Source: JAHEAO01 sp041633555
Lineage (GTDB): Bacteria > Pseudomonadota > Alphaproteobacteria > Rhodobacterales > Rhodobacteraceae
Length of the DNA: 64,000 nt
Assembly: GCA_041633555.1 (NCBI GenBank)
Contig: JBFKFZ010000007.1
Coordinates: 28,468-92,467, forward strand
Direction of reading: 5' to 3'
In this document: positions 54,532 through 62,606 of the stretch, piece by piece
Numbering within the stretch: the first letter of the stretch is position 1
Layout of the letters: each line of letters begins with the position of its first letter
The notes under the pieces: generated by a model
The model's database searches: none
What the model was told of the DNA's origin: nothing
What the model saw: only the letters and a program-made list of their open reading frames with translations
Position numbers and translations under genes: made by a program

Positions 54532-55586
54532 GCCTGAGAGAGCGGGCAGGCCTTGCGCTGCTGCACCGCCTCGATCCCGAAATGGCCCACGGTCTGGCGC
54601 TGAAAGCGCTGCGCGCCGGCCTCGCGCCGCTGCCCGGACCGGTCTCTTCGCCGCGCCTCGCGACCTGGCTGGCGGGACTCACCTTGCCGAACCCGGTCGG
54701 CCTTGCCGCGGGCTTCGACAAGAACGCGACCGCGGTCCCGCAGCTTTCGCGCGCCGGTTTCGGCTTCATAGAGGTGGGCGCGGCTACCCCACGCGCCCAG
54801 CCCGGCAATCCGAAACCCCGGCTCTTCCGCCTGCCCGAGGACCGCGCCGTCATCAACCGTTTCGGCTTCAACAATGACGGGATGGAGGCGATCGCCACCC
54901 GCCTGGCGGCACGGCCCCCGGGCATCCCGGTCGGCCTCAATCTCGGCGCGAACAAGGACAGCGCCGACCGGGCCGGCGACTTTGCCAAGGTGCTGGCGCA
55001 TTGCGGGCCGCATGTCGATTTCGCCACCGTCAATGTGTCCTCGCCCAACACCGAGAAACTGCGCGATCTGCAAGGAAAGGCCGCGCTCGCAGCCCTTCTG
55101 GCCGGCGTCATAGAAACCCGCGAAACGCTACCCCGCCGCATCCCGATCTTTCTTAAAATCTCGCCTGACCTCAGCGAGTCCGAACTGGCTGATCTGGCCG
55201 AGGTCGCCCTGACATCCGGCATTGATGCGTTGATCGCCACAAACACGACATTGTTGCGTGAACGCTTGATAAGTGAAGGCAAGGTACAGATTGGTGGCCT
55301 TTCTGGTAGTCCAATCTTCGAAATGTCCACTCGCACTCTGGCGCGCCTGTCGCATCTAACGGCCGGGAAACTGCCCCTGATCGGGGTCGGGGGCATCGCG
55401 AGCGCCGAAGATGCCTATGCCAAGATCCGCGCCGGGGCCTCGGCCGTGCAGCTCTATACCGCGATGGTCTATCAGGGTCTGTCGCTCGCTCCCCGGATCG
55501 CGAAAGGCCTCGACGAACTGCTTGCACGCGACGGCTTTGCCAATCTGGCAGAGGCCGTTGGCACCAACAGAGAGGCATGGCTGTGA
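54528..55586 (+). CDS. pyrD: Dihydroorotate dehydrogenase (quinone), class 2
   Basis: 352 residues with the N-terminal helical extension of class 2 enzymes that binds the membrane and quinone. FMN-site motifs are GLAAGFDKNA, FIEVGAATPRAQPGNPKPR, INRFGFNNDG and the catalytic Ser region NVSSPNTEKLRDLQG, then ANTTLLRE and IGVGGIASAEDAY. It oxidises dihydroorotate to orotate in pyrimidine synthesis. Its end overlaps the ArsC-like gene by 10 bases. Confidence 0.96.
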   Translation: MSLRERAGLALLHRLDPEMAHGLALKALRAGLAPLPGPVSSPRLATWLAGLTLPNPVGLAAGFDKNATAVPQLSRAGFGFIEVGAATPRAQPGNPKPRLFRLPEDRAVINRFGFNNDGMEAIATRLAARPPGIPVGLNLGANKDSADRAGDFAKVLAHCGPHVDFATVNVSSPNTEKLRDLQGKAALAALLAGVIETRETLPRRIPIFLKISPDLSESELADLAEVALTSGIDALIATNTTLLRERLISEGKVQIGGLSGSPIFEMSTRTLARLSHLTAGKLPLIGVGGIASAEDAYAKIRAGASAVQLYTAMVYQGLSLAPRIAKGLDELLARDGFANLAEAVGTNREAWL

Positions 55587-55927
55587 CACTCACACTCTGG
55601 CACAATCCGCGCTGCTCGAAATCCCGCCAGACGATGGCGCTGCTGCAGGAGAACGGCCACGCGCCCGAGCTTCGCCTCTACCTGGCCGACTCGCCCAGCA
55701 TCGCCGAGCTCGAAATCCTGCACCGGCAAATGGCCCGCCCGATCAGCGACTTCATCCGCAAAGGCGAGGCTGCTTTCAAGAAAAGCGGCCTCACCGTCGA
55801 CAGCCCGGACGCCGAGCTGATCGCGGCCATTGCTGCCCATCCAATCCTGCTCGAACGCCCGATCCTCGTCGCCGGCGACCGCGCCGAAATCGGCCGCCCG
55901 CCGGAGGCGGTGCTGGCGCTTCTCTGA
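55577..55927 (+). CDS. ArsC-family (arsenate reductase-like) thioredoxin-fold protein
   Basis: 116 residues. The N-terminus LTLWHNPRCSKSRQTMALLQ contains the single active-site Cys of glutaredoxin-coupled ArsC and the later LLERPIL matches the ArsC arginine region. This fits an arsenate reductase, but the family also includes YffB/Spx-like proteins with other roles, and no other ars gene is nearby. It starts within pyrD (10-base overlap), so it is expressed with pyrimidine synthesis rather than an arsenic operon. Confidence 0.85.
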   Translation: MAVTLTLWHNPRCSKSRQTMALLQENGHAPELRLYLADSPSIAELEILHRQMARPISDFIRKGEAAFKKSGLTVDSPDAELIAAIAAHPILLERPILVAGDRAEIGRPPEAVLALL

Positions 55928-55970
55928 CCCATTGTCTGCCTGGGAGCCTTCTCCGCCAGGCTACCAAGTC

Positions 55971-57293
55971 TCATCGCTCCGCCGCCGCCTCCAGCGCCGG
56001 GTAGCGTAGCCCCAGCGTCACGGCCCGGGTTACATTGAGGACCATCAGGGACAGCCACAAACCGTGGTTCTCGAAGGGCTTCAACAGCACCAGAATCGCC
56101 AGCAGATAGATCGCCGCCGAGATCGTCATCGCGATCCGCATGTCGCGGGTACGGGTCGCCCCGATGAAGATGCCGTCCAGCATCCAGGCCGCGATCCCGA
56201 TCACCGGTGCGGCCACGACCCAGGGCAGATAGACCCGGGCCTCGACCCGAACCTCGGGCGCCGTCGCCATCAGGTCGATCATCCAGGGCCCGGCAATCAG
56301 AAAGAAGGCCGCCAAGGGAATGGAAATGCCGAGACCCCACTGGCTCGTCAGGATCGCTGCCCGTCTCAGCGCCGGACGGTTCCGCGCGCCGAGTGCGGCC
56401 CCCACCAGCGCCTCGGCCGCGAAGGCGAAGCCATCCAGCGCGAAGGCGGTGATTTCCAGGAACTGCAGGATCACCTGGTTGGCGGCCAGGGTCACATCCC
56501 CGAACCGCGCGCCGAGAAACATGAAGGCCAAAAAGCTTCCCTGCAATATCATGGACCGGACCATGATATCGCCGTTCACCTGCATCATCCGGCGGATCTT
56601 CACCCGGTCGAATATCCGTGCCCAGTCGCGCCAGGCATTCCCCGAGAACGCCCCCCGGCATAGCCACAGCCCCAGCGCCAGCCCCGTCCATTCGGCGATC
56701 AGCGTGGCCACCGCCACGCCCTCAACGCCCCAGCCCAGCGACAGCACGAACCACAGGTCCAGGATGATGTTCAGCCCGTTCATCCAGAACTGGAGGACGA
56801 GAACGCCACGCGTCCGCTCGACCGCGATCAGCCAGCCGGTAACGGCATAGAGCGCGATCGTCGCCGGCGCCCCCCAGATCCGGATCTGGAGATAGCGCAA
56901 GGCCAGCCCCTCGACCTCTGCCGAGGCTGGTGCCAGCGCGAAGGCGCCCATGAAAACCAAGGCTTGCGCGGCGATGAATATGGCTCCTGCGGCCACGCCG
57001 ATCATCAGCGCCCGCATCAGCAGCGCGCCGGTCTCACCGATGTCGCCGGCGCCCCTGGCCTGGGCCACAAGGCCTGTTGTGCCCATCCGCAGAAAGCCGA
57101 ACATCCAGTAGATCGCGGCAAGGATGATCGCCCCGATCCCGACCGCGCCGATCGGTGCCGCCAGCCCCATCTGCCCGACAACCCCGGTATCCACCGCTCC
57201 CAGGATCGGAACAGTCGCGTTCGACAGGACAATCGGAATGGCGATCTTCAGGACGCGGCCATGCGTCAGCGGCCCGACATCCGCTTCAGCCAT
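55971..57293 (-). CDS. MATE-family efflux transporter (DinF type)
   Basis: 440 residues with about twelve membrane segments. The N-terminal half has LKIAIPIVLSNATVPILGAVD and the DinF-branch signature region AIYWMFGFLRMGTTGLVAQ. MATE transporters export cationic compounds in exchange for Na+ or H+. It overlaps the upstream thioesterase gene by eight bases and so probably sits in one leftward operon with the two thioesterases. The substrate is unknown. Confidence 0.9.
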   Translation of the reverse strand: MAEADVGPLTHGRVLKIAIPIVLSNATVPILGAVDTGVVGQMGLAAPIGAVGIGAIILAAIYWMFGFLRMGTTGLVAQARGAGDIGETGALLMRALMIGVAAGAIFIAAQALVFMGAFALAPASAEVEGLALRYLQIRIWGAPATIALYAVTGWLIAVERTRGVLVLQFWMNGLNIILDLWFVLSLGWGVEGVAVATLIAEWTGLALGLWLCRGAFSGNAWRDWARIFDRVKIRRMMQVNGDIMVRSMILQGSFLAFMFLGARFGDVTLAANQVILQFLEITAFALDGFAFAAEALVGAALGARNRPALRRAAILTSQWGLGISIPLAAFFLIAGPWMIDLMATAPEVRVEARVYLPWVVAAPVIGIAAWMLDGIFIGATRTRDMRIAMTISAAIYLLAILVLLKPFENHGLWLSLMVLNVTRAVTLGLRYPALEAAAER

Positions 57294-57795
57294 CGCGCTG
57301 TGGCATCAGGAAATGCCCTGTAGCCTGGGCGAACAACCGGCTGCGATTGTCCTGCCAGCCTTCGACATGCACGCTGGCGTAGCGCCGTCCCGACCTGTTC
57401 ACGCGCGCCCGGGCATAGGCATCGCGGGGCAGGCCGGACCGCAGATAATCGACGGTGAAGTCGATCGTCTTGGGCAATCTCGGCAGATGACTGCGGTCCA
57501 GTTTGGCGATATCGATCCGGCCCGCTTCGAGATCCTCCCAGACCGTCGACCAGCTCAGTTCAATGATCGCCGTCATCTCGAGGAACGCCGCCGTCGCGCC
57601 GCCATGCAGGGCCGGCAGGATCGGATTGCCGATCAGCTTCTCGTCGAACGGCAGGACCGCCGTCAGTTCATCGCCGTGACGCTCGAACTCTATGCCGAGG
57701 AACTGGGCATAGGGAACCCCGTCCACGATCGTCTTCAAGGCACGGTCGCGGCGCTGCTTGACCACCTGTACCGGTTCGGGACGCGCGCGCTTCAT
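57286..57795 (-). CDS. PaaI-like hotdog-fold thioesterase (second of a tandem pair)
   Basis: 169 residues from the ATG at 57795, which overlaps the upstream thioesterase stop (ATGA). The hotdog core shows NPILPALHGGATAAFLEMTA, the conserved HGG loop, and a later KTIDFTVDYLRSGLPRDAYA strand pair. Such enzymes hydrolyse acyl-CoA esters. It is longer at the N-terminus than its neighbour by a charged helix (KRARPEPVQVVKQRRDRALK). The substrate is not known. Confidence 0.86.
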   Translation of the reverse strand: MKRARPEPVQVVKQRRDRALKTIVDGVPYAQFLGIEFERHGDELTAVLPFDEKLIGNPILPALHGGATAAFLEMTAIIELSWSTVWEDLEAGRIDIAKLDRSHLPRLPKTIDFTVDYLRSGLPRDAYARARVNRSGRRYASVHVEGWQDNRSRLFAQATGHFLMPQRDG

Positions 57796-58217
57796 GACTG
57801 CCGCTCCAGCGTGAAGGCCCCGGTCGCGGCGGCCACAGGCCGTTCGGTATCCTCGTCGGTCGCCGTCGCCCGCACGAAAGCAATCGAGCGGGTCATGTTG
57901 TAGCATTCCGCGCGTGCCGTGATCGTCTGGCCCGGCGTGGCCGGTCGCATGTAGTCGATCCGCAGGTCGAGCGTCGCCGTGCCGCTGGCCTTGGTCGGAT
58001 GGCTCATCACCGCCGCCCCGCCGCAGGTGTCCATCAATGCAGACACCGCGCCGCCATGAATAACGCCGGTTTCCGGATCGCCGACGAGGCGCTTGTCATA
58101 GGGCATCCGGATCACCGCGACACCGTCGCCGATCTCGACCAATTCCATCCCCAGCGCGACCGAATGCGGCAGCGTCTGAATGAACTGTTTTGCAATCAAT
58201 GTCTTACGGTCTGTCAT
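57792..58217 (-). CDS. PaaI-like hotdog-fold thioesterase (first of a tandem pair)
   Basis: 141 residues from the ATG at 58217; a longer frame from 58265 has a basic N-terminal extension unlike the family. The hotdog motif is DPETGVIHGGAVSALMDTCG with the catalytic Asp/Gly region, followed by LDLRIDYMRPATPGQTI. It would hydrolyse aromatic or fatty acyl-CoA. It is coupled to the second thioesterase and MATE genes; 102 bases separate its start from the divergent metal-exporter gene. Confidence 0.87.
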   Translation of the reverse strand: MTDRKTLIAKQFIQTLPHSVALGMELVEIGDGVAVIRMPYDKRLVGDPETGVIHGGAVSALMDTCGGAAVMSHPTKASGTATLDLRIDYMRPATPGQTITARAECYNMTRSIAFVRATATDEDTERPVAAATGAFTLERQS

Positions 58218-58319
58218 CGGGCCCTCGCAGCGTCGTGAACCGTTCTTCTTATTGGCCCTTGCCAAAAGCGTCGCAAGTGTTATCTTCTGCGATTGAGAAT
58301 AATTCGCAAGAGCAACTGA

Positions 58320-59480
58320 ATGACGATCGCACCAGACGCCTCGCTAGACATCGCCGCCACACCGCAGGTCGGGGAAGCCGACCGGCTGGGTCCGTTCCGG
58401 CCCAGACGCGCGCTGGTGGCGGCCATACTGCTGATCCTTGCCCTGCTTCCGACGGAGCTCGGCGATCTGACCCGCAGCCTGATGACGGATGCCTTCGTGC
58501 AGGTTTCGGTCTTCGTCGCCGCAACGCTGCTGATCTTTTACGGCGCCGAGCGCGTCTTCCGTTTCGATATCGGCCAGGCGTTGAAGAATGCGCGCGGCTT
58601 TCAGGTGCCGCTGGCCGCCTTGCTGGGCGCCACGCCGGGTTGCGGCGGGGCCGTCGTGGTCGTGGCCGCCTATTCATCGGGCAATGTCGGGTTCGGCGCC
58701 GTCGTCGCCACGCTGACGGCGACGATGGGCGATGCCGCGTTCCTGCTGATTGCTACCCGCCCGGATGCAGCGGCGGTGGTTCTGCCGCTGTCCTTTGCCG
58801 TCGGCATCATTTCCGGTTGGGCGGTCGACCGGTTCAACCGGATCGACATGTCGCCGCGCTCGACCGCAAGCTGCGAATTCGCGCCGCTGATCGGCAAGAT
58901 CCGCGCTCGCGACCTATCCTATCTGCTGCTTGCAGCCCCCGGACTGATCGTTGGGGCGGCGCAGTTGGCGCAGATCGACATAGAGTCCTTGGCCGGCATA
59001 CCGGTCCAGTGGCTCGCCTTGGCGGGAACCGCGATTGGCCTCTTCATCTGGTCGACCTCGCGGCTTCATGCGATGACGAACACCAAGGACGCACCCATCA
59101 CCCGAATGGCCGAGGAGACCTCGTTCATCTCGGTCTGGGTCATCGGCGCCTATCTGGCCTACGACTACCTCGCTCAATATGGCGGCCTCGACCTCGAGAC
59201 GATGTTCTCTTCGGTCGCTCCGCTACTTCCGCTGATCGCCATCGTCGTGGGCTTCGTTCCCGGCTGCGGTCCTCAAGTTCTGGTCGCCACGCTCTATATC
59301 AATGGCGTGATCCCGTTCTCTGCCCTGATCGGCAACGCGATCTCCAACGATGGCGATGCGCTGTTTCCGGCGATCGCGCTGGAGCCCCGGGCGGCAATTC
59401 TGGCCACAGCCTATTCGGCCATTCCTGCCCTGATCGTCGCCTATGGCTTCTACTTCCTCGCGCCGGGGTTCATGAACTGA
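58320..59480 (+). CDS. Putative 10-TM heavy-metal/manganese exporter (ArsP_2-like)
   Basis: 386 residues with about ten membrane segments. Two inverted-repeat halves each hold a proline-glycine-cysteine motif: LLGATPGCGGAVVVVAAY and VGFVPGCGPQVLVATLYI. This is the pattern of the putative manganese or heavy-metal exporter family also described as a 10-TM relative of ArsP. The cysteines at the centre of each half could bind metal. A MerR-type regulator gene follows 65 bases later, but that regulator lacks obvious metal-binding cysteines. Confidence 0.78.
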   Translation: MTIAPDASLDIAATPQVGEADRLGPFRPRRALVAAILLILALLPTELGDLTRSLMTDAFVQVSVFVAATLLIFYGAERVFRFDIGQALKNARGFQVPLAALLGATPGCGGAVVVVAAYSSGNVGFGAVVATLTATMGDAAFLLIATRPDAAAVVLPLSFAVGIISGWAVDRFNRIDMSPRSTASCEFAPLIGKIRARDLSYLLLAAPGLIVGAAQLAQIDIESLAGIPVQWLALAGTAIGLFIWSTSRLHAMTNTKDAPITRMAEETSFISVWVIGAYLAYDYLAQYGGLDLETMFSSVAPLLPLIAIVVGFVPGCGPQVLVATLYINGVIPFSALIGNAISNDGDALFPAIALEPRAAILATAYSAIPALIVAYGFYFLAPGFMN

Positions 59481-59545
59481 TCTACCCCACAAGGATTGCG
59501 CGAGCCAGCCGTAAGGATTACCCTTTCGGTAGAGGGGTCGCATGC

Positions 59546-59914
59546 ATGGCCGACAAGCGTCTTTCATTCAAGGAAATGTGCAGCACGTTCGAGGTAACAC
59601 CGCGAACCCTCCGGTATTACGAGTATATCGAACTGCTGGAACCCGAAAAGGAAGGGCGCAGCAGGTTCTACAACGCGCGCGATATCGCACGTATGAAACT
59701 CATCCTGCGCGGCAGGCGCTTCGGCTTCTCGCTCGAGGAAATCCGGCAGTGGCTGGATATGCGCGAGTCAGAGGGGACGGAGGCCCAGATGCAGATCTGG
59801 ATCGAATATGCCGACCGCCAGCTGATCGAATTGCGTGGTCAGCGCGACGAACTGACCAAGACGATTGACGACCTGCAGAAGCTGCGGGATGAAACGGTGG
59901 AATCAATGGCGTGA
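59546..59914 (+). CDS. MerR-family transcriptional regulator (first of a tandem pair)
   Basis: 122 residues from the ATG at 59546 with AGAGGGG upstream. The winged helix has FKEMCSTFEVTPRTLRYYEY and the stretch MKLILRGRRFGFSLEEIRQ, followed by a coiled-coil dimer helix (QLIELRGQRDELTKTIDDLQ). No conserved metal-binding Cys is present, so it is not a classical metal sensor. It closely resembles the regulator at 60120-60518. A long frame from 58190 that includes it is overlapped by the exporter gene and rejected. Confidence 0.9.
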   Translation: MADKRLSFKEMCSTFEVTPRTLRYYEYIELLEPEKEGRSRFYNARDIARMKLILRGRRFGFSLEEIRQWLDMRESEGTEAQMQIWIEYADRQLIELRGQRDELTKTIDDLQKLRDETVESMA

Positions 59915-60119
59915 ATTAGGGGGAAAAACACGCTGCTCACGTCAAATCAAAGCGCTTTAAAACGAGATTTGTTTCGTATGACCCTAGGTCACTTTTGCAT
60001 TTGTTTTGTCGAGGTGGAAATGACGTAGCGTAACGAACCCCCTCCATTTAACAACTCTTGTGAAAATTGCTCGAAAACAGCACCTGAGACAGACGAATTC
60101 AGTCACAGGAGGGCATTGA

Positions 60120-60518
60120 ATGACTGACCAGGTGCTTACGATCCGCGAGATGTGCGACATGTTCGATGTCACGCCCAGGACGCTGCGGTTCTATGAGGCG
60201 AGAGAGTTGCTGTTCCCGGTCCGAGACGGGCAGAAACGCCTCTTTACCAGGCGTGATCGAGCCAGACTCAAGCTCATTCTGCGTGGAAAGCGCTTTGGAT
60301 TTTCACTCGAAGACATTCGCCAGCTTCTGGACATGTACGACATGGGCGATCAGCAGTTGACCCAGCTGACCCGAACCTACGAAATGGCGACCCAGCGGCT
60401 CCAGGAGATGGAGCAGCAGCGGGACGAACTGAATCAGGCGATCGAGGAACTGAAAGAACAGCTTGCCTGGGGAGAGCAGGCACTGGCCAAGTTCAACGTC
60501 GCGCAGGCCGCGGAATAA
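60120..60518 (+). CDS. MerR-family transcriptional regulator (second of a tandem pair)
   Basis: 132 residues with GGAGG directly upstream. The DNA-binding part reads EMCDMFDVTPRTLRFYEARE and LKLILRGKRFGFSLEDIRQ, and a long coiled coil follows (QRLQEMEQQRDELNQAIEEL). It lies 22 bases before the acyl-CoA dehydrogenase gene and is likely cotranscribed with it. MerR regulators of this layout (LiuR type) often control branched-chain amino acid and acyl-CoA breakdown genes. The 205-base space upstream holds TGACGTAGCGTAACG (60021-60035), a possible but imperfect site. Confidence 0.9.
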   Translation: MTDQVLTIREMCDMFDVTPRTLRFYEARELLFPVRDGQKRLFTRRDRARLKLILRGKRFGFSLEDIRQLLDMYDMGDQQLTQLTRTYEMATQRLQEMEQQRDELNQAIEELKEQLAWGEQALAKFNVAQAAE

Positions 60519-60539
60519 CACGGCCCAGGGAGAAATACG

Positions 60540-62318
60540 ATGCCGACCTACACCGCCCCGACTCGGGATCTGCAATTCCTGCTGCATGACGTTCTGAACG
60601 TCACGAAAGCGGATATTCCCGGCTACGAGGAGCTGGAGGCGGATTTCACCTCGGCCGTGCTGGAAGAGGCCGGCAAACTGGCGTCGGAAGTCCTGGCACC
60701 TCTGAACGTATCAGGCGATCGTGAGGGCTGCACACTTGAAAACGGTGTGGTGCGGACCCCGAAGGGATTCAAGGACGCCTACGAGCAGATGAAGGCCGCC
60801 GGCTGGATGGGTCTCGATTGCGACCCGGATTACGGCGGTCAGGGCATGCCCTATCTGTTGCAGACCGCCGTCGGCGAGATGTTCGTCTCGGCCAACATGG
60901 CCTTCAACATGTATCAGGGCCTGACCCACGGCGCCTATTCCGCGATCCATGCCCATGGCACCGACCAGCAGAAGGCGACATATCTGCCGAAGATGGTCGA
61001 AGGCAGCTGGACCGGCACGATGAATCTGACCGAGCCGCATAGCGGCACCGATCTTGGCCTCATGCGCACCAAGGCCGAACCGCAGGACGACGGCAGCTAC
61101 AGGATCAGCGGGCAGAAGATTTTCATATCGGCGGGCGAACATGACCTTTCCGACAACATCATCCATCTGGTGCTTGCCAAGGCGCCCGGCGGCGGCGCGG
61201 GGACCAAGGGCGTTTCGCTGTTCATCGTGCCGAAATTCCTCGTAAACGAGGATGGCAGCATCGGCGAGCGCAACGGGGTCAGCGTCGGCAATATCGAAGA
61301 AAAGATGGGAATCCACGGCAACGCCACCTGCGTCATGAATTATGATGAGGCGACAGGCTTCCTGCTGGGTGAGCTGCATAATGGCATGCGCGCCATGTTC
61401 ACCATGATGAACGAAGCCCGTATTGGCGTCGGTCTGCAGGGCTACGCGCAGGCCGCCGTGGCCTATGAAAACGCGGTCAACTACGCCACCGAACGGCTGC
61501 AGGGCCGCGCGATCTCGGGTGCCGCTAATCCCGAGCTGCCCGCCGATCCGATCATTGTGCATCCCGATATCCGCAGGTCCCTGATGGACCAGAAAAGCTT
61601 CGTCGAGGGTGCCCGCGCCTTCACCCTCTGGGGCGCCAGCCTGATTGACCGCGCCGCCCGCAAGGACGATGCAGCCGCCGAGGGGCTGATCTCGCTCTTG
61701 ACCCCGGTCATCAAGGGGTTCCAGACCGACAAGGGCTTCGAGATGACGGTGCAGGCCCAGCAGGTCTATGGCGGGCACGGCTATATCGAAGAATACGGGA
61801 TGAGCCAGTTCGCCCGCGACGCCCGCATCACGCAGATCTACGAAGGCGCCAACGGTATACAAGCGCTCGATCTCGTTGGCCGCAAGCTGTCTCAGGATGG
61901 CGGCAAGCACGTGATGGCCTTCTTCGAGATCGTGAAAAGCTTCATCAAGGAAAACGAGACCGACGAGGCCCTGAAGGCCGGTTTCCTCGCCCCGCTGAAA
62001 GCCGCCTCCAAGGATCTGCAGGCCGCCGGCATGTATTTCATGCAGGAAGGCGTGAAGAACCCCAACAACGCGCTCGCCGGATCGACCGACTTCATGCACA
62101 TGATGGGGCATGTCTGCCTCGGCCTGATGTGGTCCCGGATCGCGAGGGCGGCGCAATCCGCCATCGACGCCGGAACCGGCGACGAAGCCTTTTACCGAGG
62201 CAAGATCGCGACGGGCCGCTATTACATGGCCCGACATCTGCCCGCGACGGCAATGCACCTTGCGCGCATCCGTTCTGGGGCAGAAACTGTCATGGCACTG
62301 GCCACCGAGGAGTTCTAG
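60540..62318 (+). CDS. Acyl-CoA dehydrogenase, DmdC-like (3-methylmercaptopropionyl-CoA dehydrogenase-like)
   Basis: 592 residues, much longer than common acyl-CoA dehydrogenases and the size of DmdC. Start (MPTYTAPTRDLQFLLHDVLN) and C-terminal features match that branch. Substrate/FAD motifs include TMNLTEPHSGTDLGLMRTKA, EEKMGIHGNATCVMNYD, and the catalytic Glu region IYEGANGIQALDLVGRKL. DmdC oxidises methylmercaptopropionyl-CoA in DMSP demethylation, but close paralogues in other bacteria act on ordinary short- or medium-chain acyl-CoA. No dmdB, dmdD or dmdA is in the window, so the name is held back. It has GGGAGAAAT before the start. Confidence 0.9.
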   Translation: MPTYTAPTRDLQFLLHDVLNVTKADIPGYEELEADFTSAVLEEAGKLASEVLAPLNVSGDREGCTLENGVVRTPKGFKDAYEQMKAAGWMGLDCDPDYGGQGMPYLLQTAVGEMFVSANMAFNMYQGLTHGAYSAIHAHGTDQQKATYLPKMVEGSWTGTMNLTEPHSGTDLGLMRTKAEPQDDGSYRISGQKIFISAGEHDLSDNIIHLVLAKAPGGGAGTKGVSLFIVPKFLVNEDGSIGERNGVSVGNIEEKMGIHGNATCVMNYDEATGFLLGELHNGMRAMFTMMNEARIGVGLQGYAQAAVAYENAVNYATERLQGRAISGAANPELPADPIIVHPDIRRSLMDQKSFVEGARAFTLWGASLIDRAARKDDAAAEGLISLLTPVIKGFQTDKGFEMTVQAQQVYGGHGYIEEYGMSQFARDARITQIYEGANGIQALDLVGRKLSQDGGKHVMAFFEIVKSFIKENETDEALKAGFLAPLKAASKDLQAAGMYFMQEGVKNPNNALAGSTDFMHMMGHVCLGLMWSRIARAAQSAIDAGTGDEAFYRGKIATGRYYMARHLPATAMHLARIRSGAETVMALATEEF

Positions 62319-62337
62319 GGATGTCCACTCACGGACT

Positions 62338-62365
62338 GCCCCGGCTCATGGGGACGAGCCGGGGC
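62338..62365 (+). other. Hairpin between acyl-CoA dehydrogenase and small-protein genes
   Basis: A perfect 10-base inverted repeat (GCCCCGGCTC / GAGCCGGGGC) with an 8-base loop lies 19 bases after the dehydrogenase stop. The following sequence has no T-tract, and GAGGGG of the next gene's ribosome binding site begins about nine bases later, so the hairpin could adjust translation or mRNA decay of the downstream genes. Confidence 0.55.
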
Positions 62366-62382
62366 CAATGTTGAGGGGATCT

Positions 62383-62595
62383 ATGCCGAAACGCTTCCGA
62401 CTGACACGCCGCTTTCCCGTCGCCATGACAGAGGACGGCTATCGAAACCTGAAATCATTCGCCAGCGAGGCCGGGCTCGACGAAGGCGAAGCTTTGTCCT
62501 TCCTGTTCGAGAACTTCACTTCGGTCATCGACCATGACAACCTGTCGCACCGGCTGCGGCTCTTCAATTCGGACCTCGACGCCCGCAAGCGCTAG
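62383..62595 (+). CDS. Small conserved-looking protein of unknown function, 70 residues
   Basis: From the ATG at 62383 after TTGAGGGGA. It has a basic N-terminus (MPKRFRLTRRF), a central predicted helical region (TEDGYRNLKSFASEAGLDEG, then EALSFLFENFTSV) and a basic end (LRLFNSDLDARKR). The layout loosely recalls ribbon-helix-helix proteins but no DNA-binding family was identified. It lies between two acyl-CoA dehydrogenase genes, 11 bases before the second, so it is probably translated with them. Function unknown. Confidence 0.7.
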   Translation: MPKRFRLTRRFPVAMTEDGYRNLKSFASEAGLDEGEALSFLFENFTSVIDHDNLSHRLRLFNSDLDARKR

Positions 62596-62606
62596 AAGGA
62601 ACCATC

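Noticed and set aside
58190..59914. One long frame joining the exporter region to the first MerR gene
   Set aside because: Its first two thirds overlap the exporter in another frame and are arginine-rich nonsense; only the part from 59546 is a real MerR protein.
60711..62258. 515-codon antisense frame in the DmdC-like gene
   Set aside because: Shadow of the real gene; no ribosome site or recognisable domain.
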